Source: UBA1847 sp942492205 (GTDB taxonomy: Bacteria > Pseudomonadota > Gammaproteobacteria > Steroidobacterales > Woeseiaceae). Taken from it: 64,000 bases of DNA. Below, piece by piece: positions 25,949 through 35,040 of the stretch; position 1 is the first letter of the stretch, and each line of letters starts with the position of its first letter. The stretch covers positions 930,001 to 994,000 of the forward strand of contig CALODT010000001.1 in NCBI GenBank assembly GCA_942492205.1, written 5' to 3'. The notes beneath the pieces are model-generated. The model made no database searches, was not told the DNA's origin, and saw only the letters and a program-made list of their open reading frames with translations. Both the position numbers and the translations under genes were made by a program.

Positions 25949-25977
25949 AAAACAAAGGGGGGTCGAACAGACCCCCC
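25949..25977 (-). terminator. rho-independent terminator of the symporter operon
   Basis: GGGGGGTC and GACCCCCC pair around GAACA, and on the minus strand the stem is followed by TTTGTTTT. It lies 26 bases beyond the actP stop. Confidence 0.75.
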
Positions 25978-26002
25978 TCGCTTGGCTGCTTGTTGCTGCA
26001 GT

Positions 26003-27733
26003 CTAGTGGCCGCTTGCGGCGCCGGCGCCGGCAGGTACGCGAATGTGTTCGACCAGATGCTGGATGTGCTCGGGCGGAGCCGCTGTCAGTCGTGACACAA
26101 TCAGGGCAACGGTGAAGTTGACCATGGCGCCAACAGCGCCAAATGCGTTCGGCTCGATGCCGAAGAACCAGTTGGGCGGCATGTCACCGAGGAAGGCCGT
26201 GCTTTCGATAAACATGATGCCCTTGTGCTGGAAGACGTACAGCAGGGTCACGCCGAGACCCGCAAGCATGCCGGCGATCGCACCTTCCTTGTTCATGCGC
26301 TTGTAGAAGATACCCATCATGAGTGCCGGGAATATCGACGATGCGGCCAAGCCGAAGGCCAGGGCCACGGTGCCGGCCGCGAAGTCCGGCGGGTTGAAGC
26401 CCAGATAGCCGGCCAGCAGAATCGCGCCGGCCATGGCGATGCGGCTGGCGAGCAGCTCCTGTTTCTCGGTTATCTCGGGCTTGAAGACGCCCTTCAACAG
26501 GTCATGTGAGATTGCCGAGGAGATGGCCAGCAGCAAGCCGGCGGCCGTCGACAGCGCCGCTGCCAGTCCACCTGCAGCCACGAGTGCGATGACCCAGTTA
26601 GGCAGACGTGCAATCTCCGGGTTCGCCAGCACCATGATGTCATTGTCGACCTTGGTCATCTCATTGGTTGCAGCATCCGACGTGTACTGGATGCGCCCGT
26701 CGTTATTCTTGTCTTCGAACGCCAAAAGCCCGGTCTTTTCCCAGTTTCTGATCCAGTTCGGCCGTTCGTCGTAAACCATGTACTCGCCAGGCGTCGGCTC
26801 GATCGTTTCGATCAGGTTCAGACGTGCCATCGCTGCAACTGACGGTGCCGTCGTGTAGAGAATCGCGATGAACACCAGCGCCCAGCCGGCGGAGCTTCGA
26901 GCATCTTTTACCTTGGGTACCGTAAAGAAACGAATGATGACGTGCGGCAGACCCGCCGTACCGATCATTAGCGACATGGTGTACATGAACATATTGGTCA
27001 GGCTCAGCCTGACGTTTGTCGTGTATTCGAGGAAGCCGAGATCCCGCAACACCTGGTCGAGGCGGTCGAGCAGGAACACCTCGGAGCCGCTCATCGTCGA
27101 GCCGAGGCCCAGCTGCGGAAACGGATTGCCGGTCAGGTTCAGGGAAATGAAGATGGCCGGGATCGTGTAAGCGAGGATCAGCACGCAGTACTGCGCGATC
27201 TGCGTATAGGTGATGCCCTTCATGCCGCCCATGACGGCGTAGAAAAACACGATACCCATACCGATGGTCAGACCGAGATCGTAGTCAACCTCGAGAAAGC
27301 GCGAGAACGCCACACCGATGCCTTTCATCTGGCCGATCACGTAGGTAACAGAAGCGACGATCAGGCAGATCACCGCAACGATGCGCGCCGCTTTCGAGTA
27401 GTAACGGTCGCCGATAAACTCGGGTACCGTGAACTTGCCGAATTTTCGCAGGTAGGGCGCCAGCAGCATTGCCAGAAGCACATATCCGCCAGTCCAGCCC
27501 ATCAGGAAAACAGAACCGCCATAGCCCATGAAGGCAATCAGGCCGGCCATCGAAATGAATGATGCAGCCGACATCCAGTCGGCCGCCGTCGCCATTCCAT
27601 TTGCGACGGGGTGGATGCCGCCGCCTGCCACGTAGAACTCTTTGGTCGTTCCGGCACGCGCCCAGACGGCAATACCGATGTAGAGCGCGAACGTAAAACC
27701 GACGACGAGATAGGTCATTGCCTGGAGTTTCAT
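26003..27733 (-). CDS. actP: sodium:solute symporter, acetate permease (ActP) type
   Basis: A 576-residue transporter with about 13 hydrophobic segments. Signatures are EFYVAGGGIHPVANGMATAA, ADWMSAASFISMAGLI, MGGMKGITYTQIAQY and GLPHVIIRFFTV, typical of the SSS cation/acetate group. A 70-residue soluble insert between later helices (IRNWEKTGLLAFEDKNNDGR) marks the VC2705-type subfamily that works with a DUF4212 small subunit, here encoded 9 bases upstream. Acetate, propionate or another short carboxylate taken up with sodium is the expected substrate. AGGAG precedes the ATG. Confidence 0.9.
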   Translation of the reverse strand: MKLQAMTYLVVGFTFALYIGIAVWARAGTTKEFYVAGGGIHPVANGMATAADWMSAASFISMAGLIAFMGYGGSVFLMGWTGGYVLLAMLLAPYLRKFGKFTVPEFIGDRYYSKAARIVAVICLIVASVTYVIGQMKGIGVAFSRFLEVDYDLGLTIGMGIVFFYAVMGGMKGITYTQIAQYCVLILAYTIPAIFISLNLTGNPFPQLGLGSTMSGSEVFLLDRLDQVLRDLGFLEYTTNVRLSLTNMFMYTMSLMIGTAGLPHVIIRFFTVPKVKDARSSAGWALVFIAILYTTAPSVAAMARLNLIETIEPTPGEYMVYDERPNWIRNWEKTGLLAFEDKNNDGRIQYTSDAATNEMTKVDNDIMVLANPEIARLPNWVIALVAAGGLAAALSTAAGLLLAISSAISHDLLKGVFKPEITEKQELLASRIAMAGAILLAGYLGFNPPDFAAGTVALAFGLAASSIFPALMMGIFYKRMNKEGAIAGMLAGLGVTLLYVFQHKGIMFIESTAFLGDMPPNWFFGIEPNAFGAVGAMVNFTVALIVSRLTAAPPEHIQHLVEHIRVPAGAGAASGH

Positions 27734-27742
27734 GGTCGGCTC

Positions 27743-28000
27743 CTATTCGTCGTCTTCGTGAACGTCATATTTACGGTCAAGTTTCCCCATGCGGTAGGCA
27801 TAGAAAAATATCAGCGCCACAAACACGTAAATTGAGCCCTGTTGCGCAAACCAGAATCCGAGCTTGTAACCGCCAAGACGGATGCTGTTGAGGGGCTCGA
27901 CCAGGATAATTCCAAAGCCAAACGAGACGACAAACCAGATGACGAGGCACAGCGCCACCAGCCGCAGGTTTTCACTCCAATAGTTATTATTCTTCGACAT
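27743..28000 (-). CDS. DUF4212 small subunit of the symporter
   Basis: An 85-residue membrane protein with two membrane segments (about residues 13-34 and 50-70). It begins MSKNNNYWSENLRLVALCLV, and VSFGFGIILVEPLN is the DUF4212 hallmark. Such proteins accompany VC2705-type symporters as a small subunit. The gap to actP is only 9 bases, so they form one transcript. I end the gene at the ATG at 28000, where homology begins, although the frame is open to 28366. A run of nine C follows just upstream of the start. Confidence 0.88.
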   Translation of the reverse strand: MSKNNNYWSENLRLVALCLVIWFVVSFGFGIILVEPLNSIRLGGYKLGFWFAQQGSIYVFVALIFFYAYRMGKLDRKYDVHEDDE

Positions 28001-28181
28001 TCTCGCCCCCCCCCATTGATGAACGCGACTCAAATAAGTCCCACAGTCTATACCTACAGGACGTCGACAGGGTATTGCGGGAATCCGAAACCCGGCTAGG
28101 CCATAAGTCGAATGGGAATCTGGCAATTGCTCTGCGAACCTCTCCTCTTTCTTTACTCTGAGGCACTGAGGGGGGAGAGCA

Positions 28182-29459
28182 ATGAAACGTGCGACAGTGA
28201 CCGCAGCGGCGTTGTGTGCTGCGTTATCGACATTCTGTTTTGCAAGCCTTGCAGAGGCGAAGGACCCGGATGTGGCGGCGCTGGAAGCACGCGTCGCCGA
28301 GCTCGAGACCATCATCAGGCAACTGGTTGGGGAAAAATCCAAGCCCGCCGCTGTGCCCGCCGCCAAGCCGCTGCCGTCAGGCGCGACGCATAGCTACAAG
28401 TTCGGAGGCTACGTGAAGCTGGACGGCATGTTCAGCGACTACAGCGGCGGTGACCTGGCGCCAGGCAGCGCCGGTTCGCAGTTTTACATACCGGCAACCA
28501 TTCCGGTCGGTGGCACGCCGGGTGAGGGTCCTGATCTGCATATGCAGGCGCGGGAGACGCGCCTCAACTTTTCCAGCGATCATGTTCTCGCTGGCGGCGA
28601 CAAAGTAAGCACCTTTGTCGAACTGGACTTCTTTCTCGGCTCGGACGGCGACGAGCGCATCAGCAACTCTTTCACGCCTCGCATGCGCCATGCATTCGTG
28701 AAGTACAACAACTGGCTGGTCGGACAGACATGGACGACTTTTCAGGATGTCGGTGCATTGCCCGAAAACCTCGACTTCATCGGTCCCTCGGAGGGTACGA
28801 CGTTCGGGCGCCAGCCGATGGTTCGCTATACGAACGGCCCCTGGGAATTTGCGGTCGAGAACCCGGAGACAACCCTTACGCCGTTTGGTGGCGGCACACG
28901 AATCGTCACAGACGATGGCAGCATCCCGGACCTTGTCGCCCGCTATACCGCGAAGCTCGACAAGGGCTACATCAAGGCAGCCGGCCTGGTGCGTCAGCTC
29001 GACTACAGGACGGCCGGAATCAACGACAGCGAGACGGCATTCGGCCTCAGCGTTTCCGGCAAGCACATGGTGGGCGAAGACGACATTCGCTGGATGGCTA
29101 CGGTGGGCAGCGGCACCGGTCGCTACCTGGGTCTGAATACGGCCAACGACGCGGTACTGGACGTGAACGGTAACCTGAATGCGATCGACCAGTTTGGCGG
29201 TTTCGTTTCCTACCGCCATTTCTGGGACGCGCAGTGGCGTTCGAACTTCACGCTCAGCTATCTGAGCAATGACAATGATCTCGCGTTGACCGGAACCGGC
29301 GTTACGAAAGACGTCTACAGCATCCACGCGAATCTGCTGTTCGAACCACTGGAGAAGATGACCGTCGGTGGCGAGATCATGTTCGCGGAGCGAACTCTGG
29401 AGTCGAATCTGTCGGGTGATCTGACTCGCCTGCTGCTGTCTGCCAAGTACGCTTTCTGA
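28182..29459 (+). CDS. DcaP-like outer-membrane porin
   Basis: A 425-residue outer-membrane protein. A signal peptide ends near AEAKD. A short coiled coil follows (VAALEARVAELETIIRQLVG), then a beta-barrel with ARETRLNFSSDHV, TFVELDFFLGSDGDERISNS, FTPRMRHAFVKYNNWLVGQT and a C-terminal phenylalanine (SAKYAF). The coiled coil plus barrel is the DcaP trimeric porin plan, used for dicarboxylates and related small acids. It is divergent from the symporter operon, so the pair may bring short carboxylates across both membranes. GGGGAG precedes the ATG. Confidence 0.85.
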   Translation: MKRATVTAAALCAALSTFCFASLAEAKDPDVAALEARVAELETIIRQLVGEKSKPAAVPAAKPLPSGATHSYKFGGYVKLDGMFSDYSGGDLAPGSAGSQFYIPATIPVGGTPGEGPDLHMQARETRLNFSSDHVLAGGDKVSTFVELDFFLGSDGDERISNSFTPRMRHAFVKYNNWLVGQTWTTFQDVGALPENLDFIGPSEGTTFGRQPMVRYTNGPWEFAVENPETTLTPFGGGTRIVTDDGSIPDLVARYTAKLDKGYIKAAGLVRQLDYRTAGINDSETAFGLSVSGKHMVGEDDIRWMATVGSGTGRYLGLNTANDAVLDVNGNLNAIDQFGGFVSYRHFWDAQWRSNFTLSYLSNDNDLALTGTGVTKDVYSIHANLLFEPLEKMTVGGEIMFAERTLESNLSGDLTRLLLSAKYAF

Positions 29460-29555
29460 GGCTGCAGGCATCAACGATGCTGGCCGGGTAGTGGCGGTTC
29501 GGTCCGGGCCGTGCCGCCCGCTTTACCTTTGTGCCGGGCATGTCAGAATCAGGCC

Positions 29556-31394
29556 ATGAAAGAGATCCCGGAGATCGTTCAGTTCTTGCGTTGCTTGCCG
29601 GCGTTTGATGAGCTTGATCCCGCAGCGCTCGGTAGTTGCGCGAAGTCGATAGAGATCGCCTATTACCGCAAGGGCGCGGACATCCTCACCATCGGCAGCG
29701 AGAACCACTTCCTGCATATCGTGAGGAGCGGGGCGGTCGAGCTTCGTGACGAAGGCGGCGAGATGGTGGCAAGACTCGCCGAAACGGAGTGCTTCGGCTT
29801 TCCGTCGCTGATGAATAGCGAACCTGCCCGAAATCACTCGGTCGCGATTGAAGATACGCTGATCTATCACCTGAGCGCCGCGACCTTCGGTCGCATGCGA
29901 CGCGAGAACCCGGCCTTTGACACGTGGTTCATCCGGGCACTCTCCGATCGCCTGCTTATGAGTCCGCCAAGCCGGGGCGTGCGCGGTGCCGCCAGTGCGA
30001 GTGTCGGCAGCCTGGTAGGTCGAGCCCCGGTTTCGATCGGGTCGACTGCGAGCGTGCGCCAAGCCGCGGCCAAGATGGTGGCGGAACGCGTTTCGGCGAT
30101 GCTGATTACCGACCAGTCCGGCATTTGCGGCATCGTAACGGACCGTGACATCCGCTCCCGCGTGGTCGCGGAAGGTCATGACGGCGAGCTCGCCGTTACC
30201 GAAATCATGACGGCGTCGCCGATTACCCTGGACAGTGAAGCCAGCGCTCATGAGGCCGCGCTGGTGATGATGCAGAATCACATACATCACCTGCCCGTTA
30301 CCGCGAATGACGAGCTGGTCGGAATGATCTCCCGCAGCGATTTCATGCGCCTCGAAACCGAGCATCCCCTGTACCTCGTCAGCGATATCGGCAAACAGAC
30401 GACGATCGAAGGCATTGTTGATGTCTGCGCCCGCTTGCCGGGGCTGATCGTCGGGCAGATCGATAGCGAGGCGAACGGTGAGCAGCTGGGGAGGTTCATC
30501 ACGACGATCACGGACACGATAACGCGGCAACTTCTGCGTATTGCCGAGGCAGAGCTCGGCCCGCCTCCGTGCGAGTACGCCTGGGTCGCGATGGGTTCAC
30601 AAGGACGATCGGAGCAGTCGGCAAAGAGCGATCAGGACAATGCCCTGCTACTCGCCAATGAAGCGACGGATGCGGACGATTCCTATTTCGCGGCCATGGC
30701 CAAGGTCGTCAATGACGGCCTGGATGCTTGTGGCTACGTTTATTGCCCCGGCGATGTCATGGCATCGAATCCAAAATGGCGCAAGCCGCTGCGCCAGTGG
30801 CAAAAGTATTTTCACCAGTGGATTACCGTGCCCGAGCAAAAGGCGCTCATGCACGCGAACATTTTCTTTGACCTGCGCTGCGTCAGCGGCGCCTGCAGGC
30901 TGGTGGACGAGCTTAAGCAAAGCATTCGCGAAAGTGCGAAGAACAACGAACTGTTCCTGGCGCTGATGGCAAAGAATGCGATGAGCTTTCAGCCGCCGCT
31001 GGGCTTCTTTCGCCAGTTCGTCCTGGAGAAATCCGGAGAGCACGAGAACACGCTCGATCTCAAGATGCAGGGCATCATGCCCATTGTCGAAATCGCCCGC
31101 ATTCGATCGCTTGCCGCGGGTGAACTGCGAATTACAACGCGCAATCGACTCAAAGCGGCCGCGGAGGCCGGTGAGATCAATAGCGCCGATGCCGCAAGTC
31201 TTGCCGATGCGCTCGACTTCATCGAGCAGCTGCGGATCGACCATCAGAGTCAGCAATTGAGGGCCGGAGAACGCCCGGACAATCACCTGTCGCCGGATAG
31301 CCTGTCACCGCTTGCGCGCCAGAACCTGAAATCCGCGTTTGCCCAGATTCGTACCAGCCAGGCCGCGTTGCTCAATCGTTTTCACCTTGCATGA
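29556..31394 (+). CDS. cNMP-domain, CBS-pair and DUF294 nucleotidyltransferase-like signalling protein
   Basis: A 612-residue cytoplasmic protein of three parts. Residues about 5-130 form a cyclic-nucleotide-type sensor. Residues 150-275 are two CBS motifs (SAMLITDQSGICGIVTDRDI and HHLPVTANDELVGMISRSDF). Then comes the DUF294 nucleotidyltransferase-like domain with MGSQGRSEQSAKSDQDNALL, whose acidic residues resemble those of GlnD. The ATG at 29556 fits homology. Proteins of this plan sit next to acetate-type symporters and a DnaQ-like exonuclease, as here. Its stop overlaps the start of the exonuclease by 4 bases (ATGA), so they are translationally coupled. Confidence 0.9.
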   Translation: MKEIPEIVQFLRCLPAFDELDPAALGSCAKSIEIAYYRKGADILTIGSENHFLHIVRSGAVELRDEGGEMVARLAETECFGFPSLMNSEPARNHSVAIEDTLIYHLSAATFGRMRRENPAFDTWFIRALSDRLLMSPPSRGVRGAASASVGSLVGRAPVSIGSTASVRQAAAKMVAERVSAMLITDQSGICGIVTDRDIRSRVVAEGHDGELAVTEIMTASPITLDSEASAHEAALVMMQNHIHHLPVTANDELVGMISRSDFMRLETEHPLYLVSDIGKQTTIEGIVDVCARLPGLIVGQIDSEANGEQLGRFITTITDTITRQLLRIAEAELGPPPCEYAWVAMGSQGRSEQSAKSDQDNALLLANEATDADDSYFAAMAKVVNDGLDACGYVYCPGDVMASNPKWRKPLRQWQKYFHQWITVPEQKALMHANIFFDLRCVSGACRLVDELKQSIRESAKNNELFLALMAKNAMSFQPPLGFFRQFVLEKSGEHENTLDLKMQGIMPIVEIARIRSLAAGELRITTRNRLKAAAEAGEINSADAASLADALDFIEQLRIDHQSQQLRAGERPDNHLSPDSLSPLARQNLKSAFAQIRTSQAALLNRFHLA

Positions 31395-32068
31395 GCCTGT
31401 TGTCGCTCAGACTTAAGCGCTGGCGTGCGAACAGGCGCGACCTGCAGGCACCAATGCAGCAACTCGTCGCCCGGCCGATACCGGGGCCCGCAACGCTGTT
31501 CGGCGAGCTTGAATTTGTCGCTCTCGATCTGGAAACAACGAGCCTTGACCCGGCCTCGGCCGACATGCTCAGCGTTGGCTGGGTCGTTATCCGTAGCGGT
31601 CGAGTCGACCTGAATTCCGCTGCTTCCTATCTCGTGCGACCGAGCGGAGACGTTGGCAGCAGTGCTTCTGTGCATGGGCTAACGGATACCGTTGTCGAGG
31701 GCGGCCAGGACTGGTCGATCGTACTCAGCAAGATTGTGGAAGCGTTGACAGGTCGCGTGTTGCTCGTCCATCACGCCGGTCTCGACCAGGCGCTGCTGGA
31801 TCGTCTTTGCAGGCAGCGTTTCGGTGCGCCGCTGCTGGTGCCGGTCGTCGATACGCTGGCACTCGAACATCGACGCCAGCGTCGTCGCCACCATGTCGAT
31901 GAGGCCAGGTCGTTAAGGCTCCCGGATCTTCGCAGCGCTTACAAGCTGCCGACCTATGCGGCGCATGACAGTCTTGTCGATGCAATCGCAACGGCAGAAT
32001 TATTGATTGCCATGGTTGCGCATAATGACGGTGCCGCCAATACCCGTCTGCGGGACCTGTGCGTCTAG
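31391..32068 (+). CDS. DnaQ-like 3'-5' exonuclease
   Basis: A 225-residue DEDD-type exonuclease. Exo I is ALDLETTSLD (D46 and E48), Exo II lies in LLVHHAGLDQALLD, and Exo III is AAHDSLVDAIATAELLIAM (HxAxxD type). It resembles the epsilon subunit of DNA polymerase III but is a separate family linked to the DUF294/CBS protein with which it overlaps by 4 bases. The substrate may be nucleic acid ends or a nucleotide; its link to carboxylate uptake is unexplained. It ends 4 bases inside the convergent outer-membrane gene. Confidence 0.88.
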   Translation: MSLLSLRLKRWRANRRDLQAPMQQLVARPIPGPATLFGELEFVALDLETTSLDPASADMLSVGWVVIRSGRVDLNSAASYLVRPSGDVGSSASVHGLTDTVVEGGQDWSIVLSKIVEALTGRVLLVHHAGLDQALLDRLCRQRFGAPLLVPVVDTLALEHRRQRRRHHVDEARSLRLPDLRSAYKLPTYAAHDSLVDAIATAELLIAMVAHNDGAANTRLRDLCV

Positions 32069-33672
32069 AAGCTGCGCTTGGATTCCAGCAGGAACTGCAC
32101 GGAATCGATTGAATCATCGCCGCCGAGCGGAAACGCGATATCGAGGTGGATCAGTTTGCCTGCGCTGCTGCGGGTGGGTGCGAAACGCAGGCCAAAGCCG
32201 ACGTCGGTGAGCCAGTCGAAGCGCTGCCCGTTCACCGGGTCTTCACCCCAAACGCGCCCGACGTCGGCAAATATGGCGCCACCAATGCGTACCAGGCGAA
32301 ACGGGTACCAGTCCGTGAAATAGCGCTGCTCCAGGCTTAGTAGCAACTTGCTGTCGCCACCCTGGTAGCGCAGCGGGTAACCGCGCAGTCCGTTGTCGCC
32401 ACCGATCTCAACCGTATTATCGATATCCAGCGAGTGACCGACGGTGCCGCTCAACGATGCAAAGAACAGGCGCTTTCTGGATTGCTTGTGATAGTAGCGA
32501 GTATCGAAGCTGAGCTGGCTGTTCACGGCTTCACCGGACTCGACACGGCCGCTCGTAGTGGCGGAAACCAGGAGGGCGGTGTCTTCCAGCGAGCCAAAGC
32601 CACGGCTTGCGCGCGCAGAGAAGATCAGTGCATCGCGATCCGCGCCGATTGCCGTGTCGGACCAGCCAAGGCTCGCGGACAGGCGTTTGCCAAGGTAGAA
32701 GTCCTCGGTCTTGCCCATCTGGTCGCGGTTGCTGCTGGTTTCAAAGTCGTCTTCCAGGAATTCGACGCCCAAAAAGGCGTACACGAGATCCCGGTCCTGC
32801 GGTATCACGGCCGGCAGCGTCGGGTTAAGGGCTGCCGAAAATCGATTATCGTCACGCACGACGCCGGCGGTCCAGCGACGCACCCAGCCGTCGCGCAGGC
32901 CACGTGACCAACCGCCAAAAAGTGCCTGGTAATCCCGCTCATGGCGGTACTCGGCGGCTTCCTCGCCCAGCGCGTACAGCGCTTCGCGACGCTCGTCCTC
33001 CAGCACCCAGCCGCCTGCTGACCAGCGAGTGTCCAGGGCATAAAACGGCCGGATAGCCCTGAACTGGTTGGACTTACCGTCCGAGTTATTGGAGATGCCG
33101 AGATATACCGAAACCCAGCTTCTGCCCAGGTGCCCGTCTGAAAACTCGAAATTATTGGAGGAGCGGTCGACGTCCTCTATCCGCGCGACCCGCAAGAGCT
33201 GCCCGCGACCGAGCAGGTTGGTCTCCTCAAGGCCGTATTTAGTGCGATTCTCGCCGCCCGACCGCGAGGCCGAGATATCGGGATTCAGGGTCCATACGTC
33301 GCGGGTCTTCACAATCAGATCGACGACGCCGTTCTCCCTTGCTTCCGCTTCTATGTTCGCGTCGAACAGGTAGAGGTTCTGCCGCAGGATCCGCTCTGAC
33401 TCGTCGATGTGTCGCTGCGAGTATCGATCCCCCGTATCGAACAGCAGCTGCTTTTCCACTACCTTGTCCTGGGTAACAACGTGCACTCTGTTCGCGAACC
33501 GGTAGAGCCGGTTGTTCTCGGCCGGAATGGACAGGTCGAAAACGTTGGATTTTTCTAGGCGAATTTCGCCGATGACCGCACCCTCGAGGTCATTGGCGGC
33601 GTCGGAGGCAGGCTCATCGGCAACAGAGACACCCGAAATCAAGGTAGCCAGTGCCAGGAAATAGCAACGCAT
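32065..33672 (-). CDS. BamA/TamA-family (Omp85-like) outer-membrane protein
   Basis: A 535-residue protein with a signal peptide ending SVADE. A POTRA-like region follows (about 60-140, with LLFDTGDRYSQRHIDESERI and ARENGVVDLIVKTRDVWTL). The second half is a beta-barrel with alternating strands, the Omp85 GDNGLRGYPLRYQGG (RGY motif) and a C-terminal phenylalanine (LLESKRSF). Only one POTRA-like unit is evident, fewer than BamA. It may help insert or export a protein or lipid. There is no operon partner; it converges with the exonuclease gene. Confidence 0.85.
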   Translation of the reverse strand: MRCYFLALATLISGVSVADEPASDAANDLEGAVIGEIRLEKSNVFDLSIPAENNRLYRFANRVHVVTQDKVVEKQLLFDTGDRYSQRHIDESERILRQNLYLFDANIEAEARENGVVDLIVKTRDVWTLNPDISASRSGGENRTKYGLEETNLLGRGQLLRVARIEDVDRSSNNFEFSDGHLGRSWVSVYLGISNNSDGKSNQFRAIRPFYALDTRWSAGGWVLEDERREALYALGEEAAEYRHERDYQALFGGWSRGLRDGWVRRWTAGVVRDDNRFSAALNPTLPAVIPQDRDLVYAFLGVEFLEDDFETSSNRDQMGKTEDFYLGKRLSASLGWSDTAIGADRDALIFSARASRGFGSLEDTALLVSATTSGRVESGEAVNSQLSFDTRYYHKQSRKRLFFASLSGTVGHSLDIDNTVEIGGDNGLRGYPLRYQGGDSKLLLSLEQRYFTDWYPFRLVRIGGAIFADVGRVWGEDPVNGQRFDWLTDVGFGLRFAPTRSSAGKLIHLDIAFPLGGDDSIDSVQFLLESKRSF

Positions 33673-33784
33673 CTCGGAACCTTTAGAACAACAACCCCAA
33701 TGCTATAACCTTTTTCCGCGGCGTGCTTAAGGTTTGGCATCAATTTGCCGATAACTACTGGCGACCATCGATGAGCCTCGAGCC

Positions 33785-34987
33785 ATGTTGAATCAAGCAA
33801 CCCATCTTTCGCTGAGTCCCCGGCTCCTGCCGCGTTCAAAAGCGCCGAACCGCGAATCGCTGGAACTCGACCGGGAGTTCCGAGACTACTACGTCCAGCG
33901 TATGTTGTCCGTCACCCGGGCCGCTCTCGGCATTTGGGTCGCGCTTGTCATTTCCGTTTCAATACTCGACGCGCTTCTCATGCCGTCGCAATTTATCGAA
34001 CAGACGCTGTCACTGCGCCTTCTCGCCATGTTGGCGCCTCTGGCATTCGCATTGACGGCGACGTTCGTCGAAAAGCTGCACGCGTGGGTGCCGAATATTA
34101 TTGCCGTTGCGGCACTGTTGGCCGGGGCAAGCGCACTGGTGATTTCTGCAAAAGCGGTGCAAACCGGGGCGAGCGACGTCTACTGGTCTGTGATCTTTGC
34201 GACATTCTGCATTTACGCGGCGCTCGGCCTGACCCTGCGTCAGAGCATCTGCACAGCCTGGCCGCTGTTTATCGGCTACCTGGCGGTGAGCAGCGCTTCC
34301 GCCATGCCGATCGGGGAATCTGCCTACGCCGTCCTGTTCCTTGCACTGCTGAACGTCATCGGGACCTTTGCGAGCTACCTGCTGGAGCGAAATGCCCGCG
34401 AGCTCTTCGACAACAAGCGGGAACTGCTGCGACTGGCACGAACCGACGGCCTGACGGGCCTGTTCAGTCGCCGCGCATTCGACCGGCATGTCCGCCAGAT
34501 CTGGAAGCAGGCGCAGCGCGATGAGAAGCGTGTCGCGGTCGCCGTTGCCGACATCGATCACTTCAAGCTGTATAACGATTGCTATGGTCACCGCATGGGA
34601 GACGGCTGCATACGGGCTGTGGCCGAGGTCGTTGGGGCCAGCGTGAATCGACCGCTTGATATGGTTGCACGGTATGGCGGCGAGGAGTTCGTCATCGTGC
34701 TGTACGACCCGACTGCCGGTTTCCTCGAGACGTTCACGAGCGGCCTTTGCCGCAAGATCACGGACCTGGATATCGAGCACAAAGCGTCGGAGACGACAGC
34801 CAACGTATCGCTCAGCATCGGCGCCGCGATTACGGAAGCTGCCGGCCAGGTCAGCCCGGACCACCTGATACGGCAAGCCGATGACGCGCTGTACGAGGCC
34901 AAGCAGCAGGGTCGCAATCGGGCCATTATCTATCGCAACGAGTGGGGTCAGCAGACGACCGCGAACCTGGCATCGGTGTTGTACTAG
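33785..34987 (+). CDS. membrane diguanylate cyclase (GGDEF)
   Basis: A 400-residue inner-membrane protein. About six hydrophobic segments (residues 40-205) form a sensor without a known name. A GGDEF domain follows: ARTDGLTGLFSRRAFDRHV, VADIDHFKLYNDCYGHRMGD and the active loop GGEEF (298-302). The inhibitory I-site RxxD is present as RPLD, five residues before the loop, so product feedback is expected. It should make c-di-GMP from GTP. No EAL domain is attached, and the gene stands alone between an Omp85-like gene and the membrane hydrolase. Confidence 0.92.
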   Translation: MLNQATHLSLSPRLLPRSKAPNRESLELDREFRDYYVQRMLSVTRAALGIWVALVISVSILDALLMPSQFIEQTLSLRLLAMLAPLAFALTATFVEKLHAWVPNIIAVAALLAGASALVISAKAVQTGASDVYWSVIFATFCIYAALGLTLRQSICTAWPLFIGYLAVSSASAMPIGESAYAVLFLALLNVIGTFASYLLERNARELFDNKRELLRLARTDGLTGLFSRRAFDRHVRQIWKQAQRDEKRVAVAVADIDHFKLYNDCYGHRMGDGCIRAVAEVVGASVNRPLDMVARYGGEEFVIVLYDPTAGFLETFTSGLCRKITDLDIEHKASETTANVSLSIGAAITEAAGQVSPDHLIRQADDALYEAKQQGRNRAIIYRNEWGQQTTANLASVLY

Positions 34988-35040
34988 CAAGGCGCCGCCG
35001 GGACATAGCGTTACCCCGCTTTTGCGGGCACACTCCCGGC

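Noticed and set aside
28377..29474. Minus-strand open frame opposite the porin
   Set aside because: The translation is Arg-, His- and Val-rich without any domain, and the plus strand encodes a porin with signal peptide and C-terminal Phe.
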